Shown piece by piece: positions 35,570 to 45,555 of a DNA stretch of 64,000 bases. Below the pieces are notes generated by a model, which saw only the letters and a list, made by a program, of their open reading frames with translations, searched no databases and was not told the DNA's origin. The position numbers and the translations under genes are program-made. Every line of letters begins with the position of its first letter. The stretch's first letter is position 1. This DNA is from Pseudomonadales bacterium (GTDB taxonomy: Bacteria > Pseudomonadota > Gammaproteobacteria > Pseudomonadales > Azotimanducaceae), in contig JAJDVW010000129.1 in the NCBI GenBank assembly GCA_022825925.1, forward strand, positions 32,066 to 96,065, written 5' to 3'.

Positions 35570-35590
35570 GGGCCGCCCTCGTGGCGGCCC
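35570..35590 (+). terminator. hairpin after the first P-II gene
   Basis: GGGCCGCC (35570-35577) and GGCGGCCC (35583-35590) form a perfect 8-bp stem with a five-base loop, 38 bases after the stop. The following GTTCC gives only a short T stretch. A second small hairpin (GCGACC/GGTCGC, 35545-35559) precedes it. Confidence 0.5.
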
Positions 35591-35654
35591 GTTCCGAAAT
35601 CGGGCACATCCCAATTCCCGCCCACCGCAAGCGCTCACGGGGCGCACCAACTTA

Positions 35655-35690
35655 GGGCACGCAGTGCCCGGCAATCGGGCAATCGCCCGA
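35655..35690. promoter_or_regulatory. two dyads upstream of the sigma-54 promoter, candidate NtrC-type enhancer
   Basis: GGGCACGCAGTGCCC (35655-35669) and TCGGGC-AATC-GCCCGA (35675-35690) are two adjacent inverted repeats about 80-110 bases upstream of the sigma-54 promoter, the distance expected for an enhancer. The first loosely resembles the NtrC half-site GCAC/GTGC. Binding by NtrC is inference. Confidence 0.35.
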
Positions 35691-35767
35691 GCCGGCCGGA
35701 TACGCAACCCACTGTTGTCCTTTCCACGCCTGTAACCGAACCGCAACGGAGCGGCCTGCTCCGCAGG

Positions 35768-35783
35768 TGGCACGGTATATGCA
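35768..35783 (+). promoter_or_regulatory. sigma-54 promoter of the torF-glnK-amtB genes
   Basis: TGGCAC-N5-ATGCA (35768-35783) has the invariant GG (35769-35770) and GC (35781-35782) separated by ten bases; the only departure from TGGCAC-N5-TTGCA is one base. It lies about 120 bases before the porin start. The intergenic stretch 35533-35905 holds no gene, only this promoter, the dyads and the terminator. Confidence 0.7.
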
Positions 35784-35905
35784 GCATGCAAGGCGCTTGG
35801 GGGACCGGCGCAACATCGCGGGGAGCAGATGACCGGCGAGGCGGCGCCCGCAACGTCCACCAGCAGTCGATTTCAAAACGGGATAGAGAGAGGTTGAGGA
35901 CGCAA

Positions 35906-36580
35906 ATGCGCAAGACAATACTGGCCCTGATTTCAGGTTGCCTGGCTCTCGGTGCAACGGCCGCCGAGATTTCGGGCAACGTCGCGATCGCCACGGACTA
36001 CTCGTTCCGCGGCTGGTCGCAGACGACCCGCGATCCGGCGATTCAGGGCGGCTTCGACGTCGCCGCGGAATCCGGCTTCTACGTCGGGACGTGGATGTCC
36101 AACGTCAACTTCGGCGACGACACCAGCACGGAACTCGACCTCTACGTCGGCTACGGCGGCGAGTTCGGGGACAGCGGCGTCTCCTATGACCTGAGCTACA
36201 TCCGCTTCGAGTACATCAGCGAGGGGGACGCCCTCGACTACAACGAAGTCGCCGCTTCCATCGGAGTCGACGCCTTCACGTTCGGGATCAACTACTCCAA
36301 CGCCTATCTCGGCGACGGCGGACCCACCTTCTTCTATCCCTACGCCGGCTATAGCTGGTCCGTTACCGAGAACGCGGCCGTCGACTTCCACGTCGGCTTC
36401 AGCAACGCCGACGAGATCGCCGGCGACGACGACATGTACATCGACTATGGCGTGACGCTGACGTTCCCGGTCGCGGGCGCCGACATCGGTGTGGGCATCG
36501 TGGGCACGGACCTCGACGAAGACGTCTGCGCCGCCGACTGCGAGGCGCGCGTCGTCCTGTCGATCTCGAAGAGCCTGTAG
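35906..36580 (+). CDS. TorF-family putative porin
   Basis: A 224-residue outer-membrane beta-barrel protein. A signal peptide (MRKTILALISGCLALGATAA) precedes EISGNVAIATDYSFRGWSQT, the hallmark of TorF-type putative porins, and the rest alternates in short amphipathic strands to a C-terminal ISKSL. It is acidic and rich in glycine and tyrosine. It lies directly behind the sigma-54 promoter and before glnK-amtB, so it probably passes a nitrogen compound across the outer membrane; the cargo is unknown. ATG 35906 follows GAGGA. Confidence 0.85.
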   Translation: MRKTILALISGCLALGATAAEISGNVAIATDYSFRGWSQTTRDPAIQGGFDVAAESGFYVGTWMSNVNFGDDTSTELDLYVGYGGEFGDSGVSYDLSYIRFEYISEGDALDYNEVAASIGVDAFTFGINYSNAYLGDGGPTFFYPYAGYSWSVTENAAVDFHVGFSNADEIAGDDDMYIDYGVTLTFPVAGADIGVGIVGTDLDEDVCAADCEARVVLSISKSL

Positions 36581-36629
36581 ACCGGAACCCGACGTCCGCC
36601 GCCGGCGGCCGCGCGCGGACTCCGACTGA

Positions 36630-36983
<354 letters not shown>

Positions 36984-37052
36984 GCGGGACCTCGCGCCCC
37001 GGGCCAGACGAGGGGCTTACGACCCCGCGCAGGAATACACAGGAGAGTCACA

Positions 37053-38300
37053 GTGGAAGACCTGATCCAAACCAACTACGCCATCGACACGTTCTACTTC
37101 CTGGTCATGGGCGTCCTCGTCATGTTCATGGCGTGCGGCTTCTCCATGCTCGAAGCCGGCATGGTGCGCGCCAAGAACACCGCGGAGATCCTGACCAAGA
37201 ACGTCTCGCTCTACTCCGTCGCCTGCATCATGTACCTGCTCATCGGCTACCACATCATGTACGTGGGCGGGACCGAGGCCGGCGGCATCTTCCCGAGCTT
37301 CGGCTTCCTGCTGCAGCCCGAGAACACCGCGGAGGCGGTCGTCGCGAGCGGCGGCGACACGTACTACTCCAACCGCTCGGACTATTTCTTCCAGGTCGTG
37401 TTCGTGGCGACGGCCATGTCCATCGTGTCCGGGGCCGTCGCGGAGCGGATGAAGCTCTGGGCGTTCCTCGCCTTCGCCGTCGTGATGACCGCGATCATCT
37501 ATCCCGTGCAGGGCATGTGGACCTGGGGCGGCGGATGGCTTTCGGAAGCCGGGTACTCCGACTTCGCCGGTTCCGGGATCGTGCACATGTGCGGCGCCGC
37601 CGCCGCGCTCGCCGGGGTCCTGCTCCTCGGCCCGCGTGCGGGCAAGTACGCCTCCGGCGGCCGCGTGAACGCCATACCGGGCTGCAACATGCCCCTCGCG
37701 ACCCTCGGGATGTTCGTGCTGTGGTTCGGGTGGTTCGGCTTCAACGGCGGTTCCGAACTCAAGCTCTCGAACGTCGACGAGGCGAACGCGGTCGCGCAGG
37801 TGTTCGTCAACACCAACATCGCGGCCTGCGGCGGCCTCGTCGCCGCGCTCGTCCTGGCGCGCATCTGGTTCGGCAAGGCGGACCTCACGATGGCCCTGAA
37901 CGGCGCCCTGGCGGGGCTCGTGGCCATCACGGCCGACCCGCTGTCCGGGAGCGCCTTCTGGTCGATGATCGTCGGCGCCATCGGCGGACTGATCGTCGTC
38001 GCCTCGATCGTGCTGCTCGACCGGCTGCGGATCGACGACCCGGTCGGCGCCATCAGCGTGCACGGCACGTGCGGCATCTGGGGCATCATCGCGGTCGTCT
38101 TCAGCAACGACGACGCCACCATCGGCGGACAGTTGCTCGGCATCGTCGGCATCTTCGGCTGGGTGTTCGTCGCGAGCCTCATCGTGTGGGCCATCCTCAA
38201 GTACGCGATGGGAATCCGCATCTCCGAAGAAGACGAGGAACGCGGCGCCGACGTCTCCGAGACGGGCATCGAGGCCTATCCGGAGTTCTCGCAGAGTTAA
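37053..38300 (+). CDS. amtB: ammonium transporter AmtB
   Basis: A 415-residue Amt/Mep/Rh channel with eleven membrane helices. The twin histidines are in GSGIVHMCGAAAALAG (about residue 176) and GAISVHGTCGIWG (about residue 333). The signature FMACGFSMLEAGMVRAKN by parts and the family motif WFGWFGFNGGS are present. There is no obvious cleaved signal peptide, although the first helix starts near residue 12. GTG 37053 follows AGGAGAG. It is paired with glnK and ends at a strong terminator. Confidence 0.96.
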   Translation: MEDLIQTNYAIDTFYFLVMGVLVMFMACGFSMLEAGMVRAKNTAEILTKNVSLYSVACIMYLLIGYHIMYVGGTEAGGIFPSFGFLLQPENTAEAVVASGGDTYYSNRSDYFFQVVFVATAMSIVSGAVAERMKLWAFLAFAVVMTAIIYPVQGMWTWGGGWLSEAGYSDFAGSGIVHMCGAAAALAGVLLLGPRAGKYASGGRVNAIPGCNMPLATLGMFVLWFGWFGFNGGSELKLSNVDEANAVAQVFVNTNIAACGGLVAALVLARIWFGKADLTMALNGALAGLVAITADPLSGSAFWSMIVGAIGGLIVVASIVLLDRLRIDDPVGAISVHGTCGIWGIIAVVFSNDDATIGGQLLGIVGIFGWVFVASLIVWAILKYAMGIRISEEDEERGADVSETGIEAYPEFSQS

Positions 38301-38339
38301 GCGACCGGCCGGTCGCGCCGGCACGGGTTTCCGCTGGAC

Positions 38340-38364
38340 GGGGCGCTTCGGCGCCCCTTTTCTT
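38340..38364 (+). terminator. intrinsic terminator after amtB
   Basis: GGGGCGC (38340-38346), loop TTCG, GCGCCCC (38351-38357) and then TTTTCTT. This is a textbook Rho-independent terminator with a UUCG tetraloop. A perfect 16-base palindrome GCGACCGGCCGGTCGC lies just before it at 38301-38316. Confidence 0.92.
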
Positions 38365-38418
38365 CGCGCGCCCGGGGTCCGGGACGCCCCAGGGCGAACC
38401 GTCCCGTAGAATGTGCCC

Positions 38419-40017
38419 ATGCAAGCACGGCCACACGCCAACCCGTTGGAGACGCTCCGGTTCGACAACCGGTTCGTCGCCGAACTCCCCTCCGACCCCG
38501 AAACCGCGAACTTCCGCCGCCAGGTATCTGGCGCGTGCTACTCGCGCGTCATGCCCCAGGTAGCCCCGGCGCCGAAGCTCGTCGCGTGGTCGCGCGAGGC
38601 GGCGGCCCTCGTCGACCTGCCGGCCGAGCCGGCGGACGCGGACGGGTACGCCGAGGTCCTCGCCGGCAACCGGGTGCTCGAAGGTATGGAACCCATCGCC
38701 ACCTGTTATGGCGGCCACCAGTTCGGGAACTGGGCGGGACAGCTCGGCGACGGGCGGGCCATCAACCTCGGCGAGGTCGTCAACGGCCGCGGCGAGCGCT
38801 GGACACTGCAGATCAAGGGCGCGGGTCCGACCCCGTATTCCCGCACCGCAGACGGCCTGGCCGTGCTGCGTTCGTCCCTGCGCGAGTTCCTGTGCAGCGA
38901 GGCGATGTTCCATCTCGGCGTCCCGACCACGCGCGCGCTGTCGCTGGTGCTGACCGGCGAGCAGGTGGTCCGGGACCTCCTCTACGACGGCCATCCGGCG
39001 CCGGAGCCGGGGGCCGTCGTGTGCCGCATCGCGCCTTCCTTCACCCGCTTCGGGCACTTCGAGATCCTCGCGGCCCGCCGCGACACCGAACTCCTGCGCC
39101 GGTTGCTCGACTTCACGATCGCGACCGACTTCCCGGAACTCGCCGACGACGACGCGCCCAAGGACCGCTACGCACGCTGGTTCGCCGAGGTGTCGGCGCG
39201 GACGGTGGACATGATCGTCCACTGGATGCGCGTCGGCTTCGTGCACGGCGTGATGAACACGGACAACATGAGCGTGCTCGGCCTCACCATCGACTACGGG
39301 CCGTACGGCTGGCTCGAGGGCTACGACCCGGACTGGACGCCCAACACCACCGATGCGGCCACGCGGCGGTACCGGTACGGCCAGCAACCCGCGATCGCGC
39401 AGTGGAACCTGCTGCGGCTCGCCCACGCCATCCTGCCCCTCGTCGGGGACGCCGAACCCCTCGAGGCCGTGCTCACGGATTTCGCGCGACGGTACGCCGA
39501 CGAGTCGGCGGCGATGACCGCGCGGAAACTGGGGCTCGCGCGCTGCGAACAGGAAAGCGACGAGCGCCTCTTCGGGGAACTCTTCGCGATCTTCGCGAGC
39601 ACCGAGACGGACATGACCCTGTTCTTCCGCAACCTCGCCCGCGTCGACCTCGACGCGGTCAGCGTCGAGCCCCTGCGCGAAGCGTGGTACGACCCGGGCA
39701 CCCTCACGCCGGCCCTGCGCGAGCGGTGCGAGGCCTGGCTCGAAGCGTACGCCGGCCGGGTGCGCCAGGACGGCACGCCGGACGACGCGAGGGTCGCGCG
39801 CATGAACGCGAACAATCCCCGTTTCGTGCTGCGCAACTACCTCGCCCAACAGGCGATCGACCAGGCGGACGCGGGCGACTTCGACATGATCCACGAACTC
39901 CTGGACGTGCTGCGCCGGCCGTACGACGAGCAGCCCGGCAAGGAGGCCTTCGCGGCGAAGCGCCCGGAGTGGGCGAGGCACCGGGCCGGCTGCTCGATGC
40001 TCTCCTGCAGTTCCTGA
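38419..40017 (+). CDS. selO: protein adenylyltransferase SelO (YdiU family)
   Basis: A 532-residue pseudokinase-fold protein. The family signatures are ACYSRVMPQ, the [17 protein letters not shown] block by parts, [44 protein letters not shown] by parts and [15 protein letters not shown]. SelO transfers AMP to protein hydroxyls and protects against oxidative stress. The C-terminus here ends with CSS, and E. coli-like SelO has a conserved C-terminal cysteine or selenocysteine: CSMLSCSS contains two cysteines close to the end. ATG 38419 is preferred to GTG 38413. thrC follows after two bases. Confidence 0.93.
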   Translation: MQARPHANPLETLRFDNRFVAELPSDPETANFRRQVSGACYSRVMPQVAPAPKLVAWSREAAALVDLPAEPADADGYAEVLAGNRVLEGMEPIATCYGGHQFGNWAGQLGDGRAINLGEVVNGRGERWTLQIKGAGPTPYSRTADGLAVLRSSLREFLCSEAMFHLGVPTTRALSLVLTGEQVVRDLLYDGHPAPEPGAVVCRIAPSFTRFGHFEILAARRDTELLRRLLDFTIATDFPELADDDAPKDRYARWFAEVSARTVDMIVHWMRVGFVHGVMNTDNMSVLGLTIDYGPYGWLEGYDPDWTPNTTDAATRRYRYGQQPAIAQWNLLRLAHAILPLVGDAEPLEAVLTDFARRYADESAAMTARKLGLARCEQESDERLFGELFAIFASTETDMTLFFRNLARVDLDAVSVEPLREAWYDPGTLTPALRERCEAWLEAYAGRVRQDGTPDDARVARMNANNPRFVLRNYLAQQAIDQADAGDFDMIHELLDVLRRPYDEQPGKEAFAAKRPEWARHRAGCSMLSCSS

Positions 40018-40019
40018 AC

Positions 40020-41387
40020 ATGCGCTACATCAGTACCCGCGGCGCCACCCCGCCGCTGTCCTTCCAGGACGCCGTCCTGACCGGGCTGGCCCCGGACGGC
40101 GGTCTGCTCCTGCCCGAAGCGCTGCCGTCCTTCGCCGATCGGCTGGACGACTGGCGCGCACTGCCGTTTCCGGAACTGGCCGTCGAGATTTTCGCGCGGT
40201 TCGCCGACGACATTCCGAGGGCGCGGATCGAGGAGATCGTCCGCGGCGCCTATGCGACCTTCCGCCACGCGGAAGTGGTGCCGCTGGTCGACCTCGGGAA
40301 CCTCCATGTCATGGAGCTCTTCCACGGACCGACGCTGGCCTTCAAGGACGTGGCGCTGCAGGTCCTCGGTCGCCTGTTCGAGCACATCGTGACCGCGCGC
40401 GGAACGCGCCTCAACGTGCTCTGCGCGACCAGCGGCGACACCGGCAGCGCCGCCATCGCCGGCATCCGGGGCCTCGCCGGCATGGGCGTTTTCGTGCTGT
40501 ACCCGGAGGGCCGCACCAGCGCGCTGCAGGAACTGCAGATGACCACCGTGCCGGACGAGAACGTCCACTGCATCGCCATCGACGGGACCTTCGACGACTG
40601 CCAGCGCATCGTGAAGGCGATCTTCAACGACCTCGACTTCAAGGCGAAGCACGGCCTCGGCGCCGCCAACTCCGTGAACTGGGCCCGCGTCCTCGCCCAG
40701 ACGGCCTACTACCTGCACGGCGCCCTGCGCTTCGACGAACCCGTCTCGTTCAGCGTCCCCACGGGGAACTTCGGCAACATCCTGGCCGGCTACCTCGCCC
40801 GCGCGATGGGCGCGCCGATCGACCGGCTCGTGCTCGGCACCAACGACAACGACATCCTCGCGCGGTTCTTCCAGACCGGCGTCTACAGCGTCGGCGAGAC
40901 CCGCCGGACGATCAGCCCGTCGATGGACATCCAGGTCGCGAGCAACTTCGAGCGCTTCGTCTACTACCGGCTCGGCTGCGACCCGGCCGCGCTCCAGGCG
41001 TTCATGACGACGTTCGCCGCCGAGGGCGTGGCCCGCATCGACGGGGGCGTGCCGGAGGACGAGGGGATTCTCGCCACCGCCGTCGACGAGCCGGCGACGC
41101 TGGCCGCGATGTCGGAGCTGTACGCAGGCAGCGGATACGTGGTGGACCCCCATACCGCCGTCGGCGTCGCGGCGGCGTCGCGGTTCCCCGAGTACCAGCC
41201 GATGATCTGCCTGGCCGCCGCGCACCCGGCCAAGTTCCCCGAGTCGGTGGACCGGGCCGTGGGCGAGGCGGTCGCCCGGCACGCACTGCTGGAGGGCCTC
41301 GCCGAGAAGCCGCGGCGGAAGACCCTGCTGCCCCCGGATCTCGAGACCGTGCAGGCGTTCATCGCGCCGCGGGCGGGAGAAGCGTAG
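40020..41387 (+). CDS. thrC: threonine synthase
   Basis: A 455-residue PLP enzyme of the longer (yeast/proteobacterial) threonine-synthase class. It has MRYISTRG at the start, the PLP lysine in HGPTLAFKDVALQ, the phosphate-binding ATSGDTGSAAI, SVNWARVLAQTAYY and PTGNFGNILAGY. It makes threonine from O-phosphohomoserine. ATG 40020 lies two bases after the selO stop, suggesting translational coupling. hom and thrB are not in the window. It converges with the HAD phosphatase gene. Confidence 0.95.
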   Translation: MRYISTRGATPPLSFQDAVLTGLAPDGGLLLPEALPSFADRLDDWRALPFPELAVEIFARFADDIPRARIEEIVRGAYATFRHAEVVPLVDLGNLHVMELFHGPTLAFKDVALQVLGRLFEHIVTARGTRLNVLCATSGDTGSAAIAGIRGLAGMGVFVLYPEGRTSALQELQMTTVPDENVHCIAIDGTFDDCQRIVKAIFNDLDFKAKHGLGAANSVNWARVLAQTAYYLHGALRFDEPVSFSVPTGNFGNILAGYLARAMGAPIDRLVLGTNDNDILARFFQTGVYSVGETRRTISPSMDIQVASNFERFVYYRLGCDPAALQAFMTTFAAEGVARIDGGVPEDEGILATAVDEPATLAAMSELYAGSGYVVDPHTAVGVAAASRFPEYQPMICLAAAHPAKFPESVDRAVGEAVARHALLEGLAEKPRRKTLLPPDLETVQAFIAPRAGEA

Positions 41388-41402
41388 CCCGCGCCCGCTC
41401 CG

Positions 41403-42104
41403 TTACGCCCCGGCCAGCTCCGCGATGGTCCCGGGCAGTTGATCGAGCCGGCCCACCTCGGCGCTGGCGCCGACGGCCGTGCCGTCCCCCGAGCCGCCGA
41501 AGTTCACCCAGATCGTGTGCATCCCGACGTCGCGGGCGCCCTGGATGTCGTCCACCGGCTGGTCGCCGACGTGCACGGTGGCCGAAGCCGGTACCCGGGC
41601 CCGGGCCAGCGCGGCCCGGAACATCGCGGGGTCCGGCTTGCTCGCGCCCACGTCCGCGGCCGTGAAGCCGAACGAGAAGTACCGATCGAGCCCCAGGCGC
41701 GCGAAGTCCGCGTTGCCGTTCGTCAGCGCGCCCAGCGTGTACCGCTCCGCCAGGACCGCGAGGGTGGCCAGCGCGCCCTCGTAGTACGCGATCTCGTGCC
41801 GCAGGCGCAGGAACTCGTCGAAGGCCCCCGTCGCGAGCCGGTCCGCCTCGGCCCCCGGCCGGCCGCAAAGCATGACCGCCTCGCGCAGCACGGCGAGCCG
41901 CATCCGCGACACGTCATGGGCGATGCCGGGTTGCTTCTCGACCACGTCCGCGCGCAACGCCCACAGCGATGCCGTGTCGAACCTCTCCCCGAACTTGGGG
42001 ACCCGTCGCGTCATCCACTCGCGGCTCGCCAGCTCCGCCCGGCGGATGACGTTGTCCGTCTCCCAGAGCGTGTTGTCGAGATCGAAGGTGACGAGTTCGA
42101 TCAT
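41403..42104 (-). CDS. HAD-superfamily hydrolase (YigB-like)
   Basis: A 233-residue HAD phosphatase. Motif I is TFDLDNTLW with the nucleophilic aspartate, motif II LGALTNGNA, motif III lysine in GASKPDPAMF, and motif IV HVGDQPVDDIQGARDVGM. The helical cap lies between motifs I and II. In gammaproteobacteria this gene (yigB) follows xerC, as here, and is a flavin-nucleotide phosphatase in E. coli. It overlaps xerC by four bases. Confidence 0.88.
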   Translation of the reverse strand: MIELVTFDLDNTLWETDNVIRRAELASREWMTRRVPKFGERFDTASLWALRADVVEKQPGIAHDVSRMRLAVLREAVMLCGRPGAEADRLATGAFDEFLRLRHEIAYYEGALATLAVLAERYTLGALTNGNADFARLGLDRYFSFGFTAADVGASKPDPAMFRAALARARVPASATVHVGDQPVDDIQGARDVGMHTIWVNFGGSGDGTAVGASAEVGRLDQLPGTIAELAGA

Positions 42105-43078
42105 CGTTCCCGGGCCCGAGAACGGGCCTTGGCGCGCGGGTGTGCGGCGTCGTAGACCTTCGCCAGGTGCTGGAAGTCGAGGTGCGTGTAGATCTGGGTG
42201 GTCGCGATGTCCGCATGACCGAGCAGTTCCTGCACCGCGCGCAGGTCGCCGCTCGACTCGAGCAGGTGGCTCGCGAAGCTGTGCCGCAGCATGTGCGGGT
42301 GCAGGGCGTCGGTGCCGAGTTCGGTCGCGGAGAGTTTCTTGAGCCGCAACTGCACCGTGCGGGGGCTGATGCGGTGCTCGCCGCGCCCCGTGAAGAGCGG
42401 CGCCGACGGTGCCGCGCCCGGCCGCGTTGCGAGCCACGCCCGGATGGCCTCGACGGCGGGTTCGCCGAGCGGCACGATCCGGGTCCTGTTCCCCTTGCCC
42501 GTCACCGTCGCGAAACCGTTCGCCAGGTCGACGTCCTTCAGGTCGATCCCCACCAGTTCGGCAAGGCGCACTCCGCAACCGTAGAGGATCTCCAGCATGG
42601 CGCGGTCCCGGAGCTCGATCCTCGATCCGGGCCTGGCGTCGAAGAGCCGCGCGGCACGGTCGATGTCTAGCGCCTTCGGCAGCGGTTTGCCCCGCTTCGG
42701 GCCCGCGATGCCCGCCGCCGGGTTCGCCGGGAGCACACCGTGCCGGACGGCGAAGGCGAAGAAGGCGCGAAGGCTCGACAGCACGCGGCCGATCGTGCGC
42801 GGCGAGCGGCCCCTGGCGTGCAGCCGACCGAGATGGGCGCGGACATGCCACGGTCGCGTTGCCGTCCAGTCAGCGGCTTCCAAGGCCTCGCGAAACGCGG
42901 CGAGATCACGTCGGTAGGCGGCGACGGTGTGCGCGGAGCAGCGCTTCTCGTGGGCGAGATACTCGACGTAACGCGCGACCAGCGGGTCCGCCTCCGCGCT
43001 CCGGGCGCGCGGGGTCTCCCTGTCCTGCCGGTCGGCGCCGTCGCCTTGGCGGGCACCGTTTGACGAAGCCAGCGGCAC
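42101..43078 (-). CDS. xerC: site-specific tyrosine recombinase XerC
   Basis: A protein of about 325 residues. The N-terminal SAM-like domain (VARYVEYLAHEKRCSAHTV by parts) is followed by a catalytic domain with all active-site residues: R in GCGVRLAELVG, K in TGKGNRTRIV, HxxR in HPHMLRHSFASHLL, H in ELLGHADIATT and the nucleophile Y in QIYTHLD. XerC with XerD resolves chromosome dimers at dif. The start is GTG 43078, the only start codon before the conserved part; it gives a slightly long N-terminus. The DUF484 gene that usually sits between dapF and xerC is absent. Confidence 0.93.
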   Translation of the reverse strand: MPLASSNGARQGDGADRQDRETPRARSAEADPLVARYVEYLAHEKRCSAHTVAAYRRDLAAFREALEAADWTATRPWHVRAHLGRLHARGRSPRTIGRVLSSLRAFFAFAVRHGVLPANPAAGIAGPKRGKPLPKALDIDRAARLFDARPGSRIELRDRAMLEILYGCGVRLAELVGIDLKDVDLANGFATVTGKGNRTRIVPLGEPAVEAIRAWLATRPGAAPSAPLFTGRGEHRISPRTVQLRLKKLSATELGTDALHPHMLRHSFASHLLESSGDLRAVQELLGHADIATTQIYTHLDFQHLAKVYDAAHPRAKARSRARER

Positions 43079-43170
43079 ACCTCGAAGCGAAATCCCGGCG
43101 GCACTCTGCACCAGGCGATGCCCGCGTTCAAGCTCGGGCCCCGCCGGCAAGGCGAGCGCACGACCCCGGA

Positions 43171-44019
43171 TCAGGACCGGATCTGGCCGTCGTAGATCTG
43201 TGCCGCGGGCCCGGTCATGGTGACGACGTCGCCTTCGTCCGGCCACCGCAGCGCCACTTCCCCACCCCGCAGGGACACGGTGGCGTCGGCGTCCAGCAAG
43301 CCGCTCAGCCGACCTACCACCATCGCCGCGCATGCGCCGCTGCCGCACGCGCGTGTCTCTCCCGCGCCCCGCTCGTAGACGCGCAGCCGCGCGAAGTCCC
43401 GCTGCACGACCTGCAGGAAACCGACGTTGACCCCTTCCGGGAACGCCGGCGAGGACTGCACGCCCGTCCCGACGCGCTTCACCGGAGCGCTTACGATGTC
43501 CTCCACTTCGATGACGGCGTGCGGATTGCCCATCGACACCGGCGCCAGGACGACCTCCGCCTCGGCCGTCGCGAGCCGGTAACGCAGGCCGTCCCCCACC
43601 GGAACCGCGAGGTCGGGGAGGAACGGGACCTCCGCGGGCGCGAGACCCGGCGGACCCATCTCGACCTCGACGCGGTCGCCGACGAGCACGCGCGTGCGAA
43701 TCATGCCGGTGTTGGTCTCGAGGGTGAGACATCGCTTCACGGTGAGTCCGTGATCGCGCACGAATCGGGCGAAGCACCGCGCGCCGTTGCCGCACTGCTC
43801 GGCTTCGGTCCCGTCACGATTGAAGATACGGTAGCGGAAGTCCGCGGCGGGGTCCGACGGCGGCAGCACGGCCAGCAACTGGTCGAACCCGATGCCCGTA
43901 CGCCGGTCGCCCCAGCGCCTGATCTCCGCGGGCTTGAGTTCGACGCTCTGGGTCACGAGGTCCACGACCATGAAGTCGTTGCCGAGACCGTGCATCTTGG
44001 AGAAGCGGAGCTTCGTCAC
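43171..44019 (-). CDS. dapF: diaminopimelate epimerase
   Basis: A 282-residue enzyme of lysine and peptidoglycan precursor synthesis, interconverting LL- and meso-diaminopimelate. It has KMHGLGNDF at the start, the first catalytic cysteine in EQCGNGARCFARF, MGNPHAV, and the second catalytic cysteine in ETRACGSGACAAMVVG. GTG 44019 overlaps the lysA stop as GTGA, so the two are coupled. Length and motifs are complete. Confidence 0.95.
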   Translation of the reverse strand: MTKLRFSKMHGLGNDFMVVDLVTQSVELKPAEIRRWGDRRTGIGFDQLLAVLPPSDPAADFRYRIFNRDGTEAEQCGNGARCFARFVRDHGLTVKRCLTLETNTGMIRTRVLVGDRVEVEMGPPGLAPAEVPFLPDLAVPVGDGLRYRLATAEAEVVLAPVSMGNPHAVIEVEDIVSAPVKRVGTGVQSSPAFPEGVNVGFLQVVQRDFARLRVYERGAGETRACGSGACAAMVVGRLSGLLDADATVSLRGGEVALRWPDEGDVVTMTGPAAQIYDGQIRS

Positions 44020-45263
44020 CGCCCTTCCCCTTCGAGGGCCAACTGGTCGCCCACGGTCTCCCGCCGCCGCACGACGCGGAAGTCCCCGTCGCTCACCAGC
44101 ACCTCCGGCGCGCGGCCGCGGCCGTTGTAGTTGGAACTCAGCACCATCCCGTACGCGCCCGCTCCGAACACCGCGAGCAGCGCGCCCTCCGTCAGCGCCA
44201 GGTCGCGGTCCGTGGCGAGGAAGTCGCCGGTCTCGCAGACCGGACCGACCACGTCCCAGCGCAGGGGCGCGGCATCGTTCGCCTCCACCGCCTTCACGGG
44301 GTGGCGCGCTTTGTAGAGCGCCGGCCGCAGGAAGTCGTTCATCGCCGCGTCCACGACCGCGAAGTTCCGCTGCCCCTCCCGCGTGGCCCGCTTGAGGTAC
44401 TCCACGCGCGTGAGCAGCACGCCGGCCTGCGCCACGAGGTAGCGTCCCGGCTCGACGATCAGTTCGAGACCCCGGTCGAACACGGCGGCCGCGACTTCCT
44501 GCCCGTACGCCTCGACATCCAGACCGGGTTCGCCGTCGTCGGGCACCGCGAATCCGCCCCCGAGATCCACGTGGTCGACCGGGACGCCCTCGGCCGCCAG
44601 CGTGTCCACGACCCCCAGCAGCCGCTCGCACGCGGCTGCATAGGGGCCGAGTTCCCGGACCTGCGATCCGATGTGGCAGTCGATGCCGCGCACCTGGAGG
44701 GCGTCCGACGCCGCCGCATGCCGATACATGCCGAGCGCGGTCCCCTCCGGCACGCCGAACTTGTTCTCCCGGCGGCCCGTCGAGATGTACGGGTGCGTGC
44801 CGGCATCCACGTCCGGATTGACGCGCACCGACACGGGCGCGACGCGGGACAGGAGGCGCGCACGGGACTCGAGCCGTTCGAGTTCCGCCTCGCTCTCCAC
44901 GTTGAAGCAGTGGATGCCGACCTTGAGGGCGAAGTCGATCTCCGCGACGGACTTGCCGACGCCCGAGAAGACGACGTCCCCGGCGGCGCCTCCGGCCCGC
45001 AACACGCGCTGCAGTTCGCCCGCCGACACGATGTCGAAGCCGGCCCCCAGTTCACGCATCAGGCCGAGGATGGCGAGGTTCGCGTTCGCCTTGACCGCGT
45101 AGCAGATGCGGGCGCGCCCGCCGCCGAGCGCACGCGCGAGACGCCGGTAACGGTCCTCGATGGCGCCCTGCGAGTAGACGTAGGCGGGCGTACCGACGGC
45201 GTCGGCGATGGCGACCAGGGGGACGTCCTCGACCCCCATGACGTTGTTCACACGACCAAACAT
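44016..45263 (-). CDS. lysA: diaminopimelate decarboxylase
   Basis: A 415-residue PLP enzyme (alanine-racemase fold) making L-lysine from meso-diaminopimelate. The PLP lysine is in CYAVKANANLAIL, the phosphate-binding glycines in LGGGFAVP, the specificity element in EPGRYLVAQAGVLL, and the cysteine-containing GPVCETGDFLA supplies the partner active site. It lies between lptM and dapF in the normal gammaproteobacterial order. Confidence 0.95.
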   Translation of the reverse strand: MFGRVNNVMGVEDVPLVAIADAVGTPAYVYSQGAIEDRYRRLARALGGGRARICYAVKANANLAILGLMRELGAGFDIVSAGELQRVLRAGGAAGDVVFSGVGKSVAEIDFALKVGIHCFNVESEAELERLESRARLLSRVAPVSVRVNPDVDAGTHPYISTGRRENKFGVPEGTALGMYRHAAASDALQVRGIDCHIGSQVRELGPYAAACERLLGVVDTLAAEGVPVDHVDLGGGFAVPDDGEPGLDVEAYGQEVAAAVFDRGLELIVEPGRYLVAQAGVLLTRVEYLKRATREGQRNFAVVDAAMNDFLRPALYKARHPVKAVEANDAAPLRWDVVGPVCETGDFLATDRDLALTEGALLAVFGAGAYGMVLSSNYNGRGRAPEVLVSDGDFRVVRRRETVGDQLALEGEGR

Positions 45264-45305
45264 GCTGCGCTCCGTGCCTCGCGGGGAAGCGACACCTAGG
45301 CGACG

Positions 45306-45461
45306 TCAGCGCCCATCCGCCCCCGGCGCGGCCCGCGTTGACGGGTCACCGGCTTCCACGAGAGAGTCCGCCGGGGGGCGTTCCTCGGGCAGGTACAGCG
45401 GTCCTTTCTGGCCGCACGTCGCCGCCATCGCACACCACAGCACCACGAGGATCCACCGCAT
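45306..45461 (-). CDS. lptM: LPS translocon maturation chaperone LptM (YifL-like lipoprotein)
   Basis: A 51-residue lipoprotein. A short signal (MRWILVVLWCAMAATC) ends in a lipobox cysteine, followed by the family hallmark CGQKGPLYLP. LptM stabilises LptD in the outer membrane. ATG 45461 gives the compact form expected; a longer frame upstream has no support. It is 42 bases upstream of lysA, as in Pseudomonas. Small size explains why it is easily missed. Confidence 0.85.
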   Translation of the reverse strand: MRWILVVLWCAMAATCGQKGPLYLPEERPPADSLVEAGDPSTRAAPGADGR

Positions 45462-45555
45462 GCCTACCGTGTCCGTCCCGGAGATCCGTAAGCGGGGCAG
45501 TATAGCGTCCCTCGGTCGAGCCCCCCCGGGGGCGCCCGACACGCAAAACCCAGTG

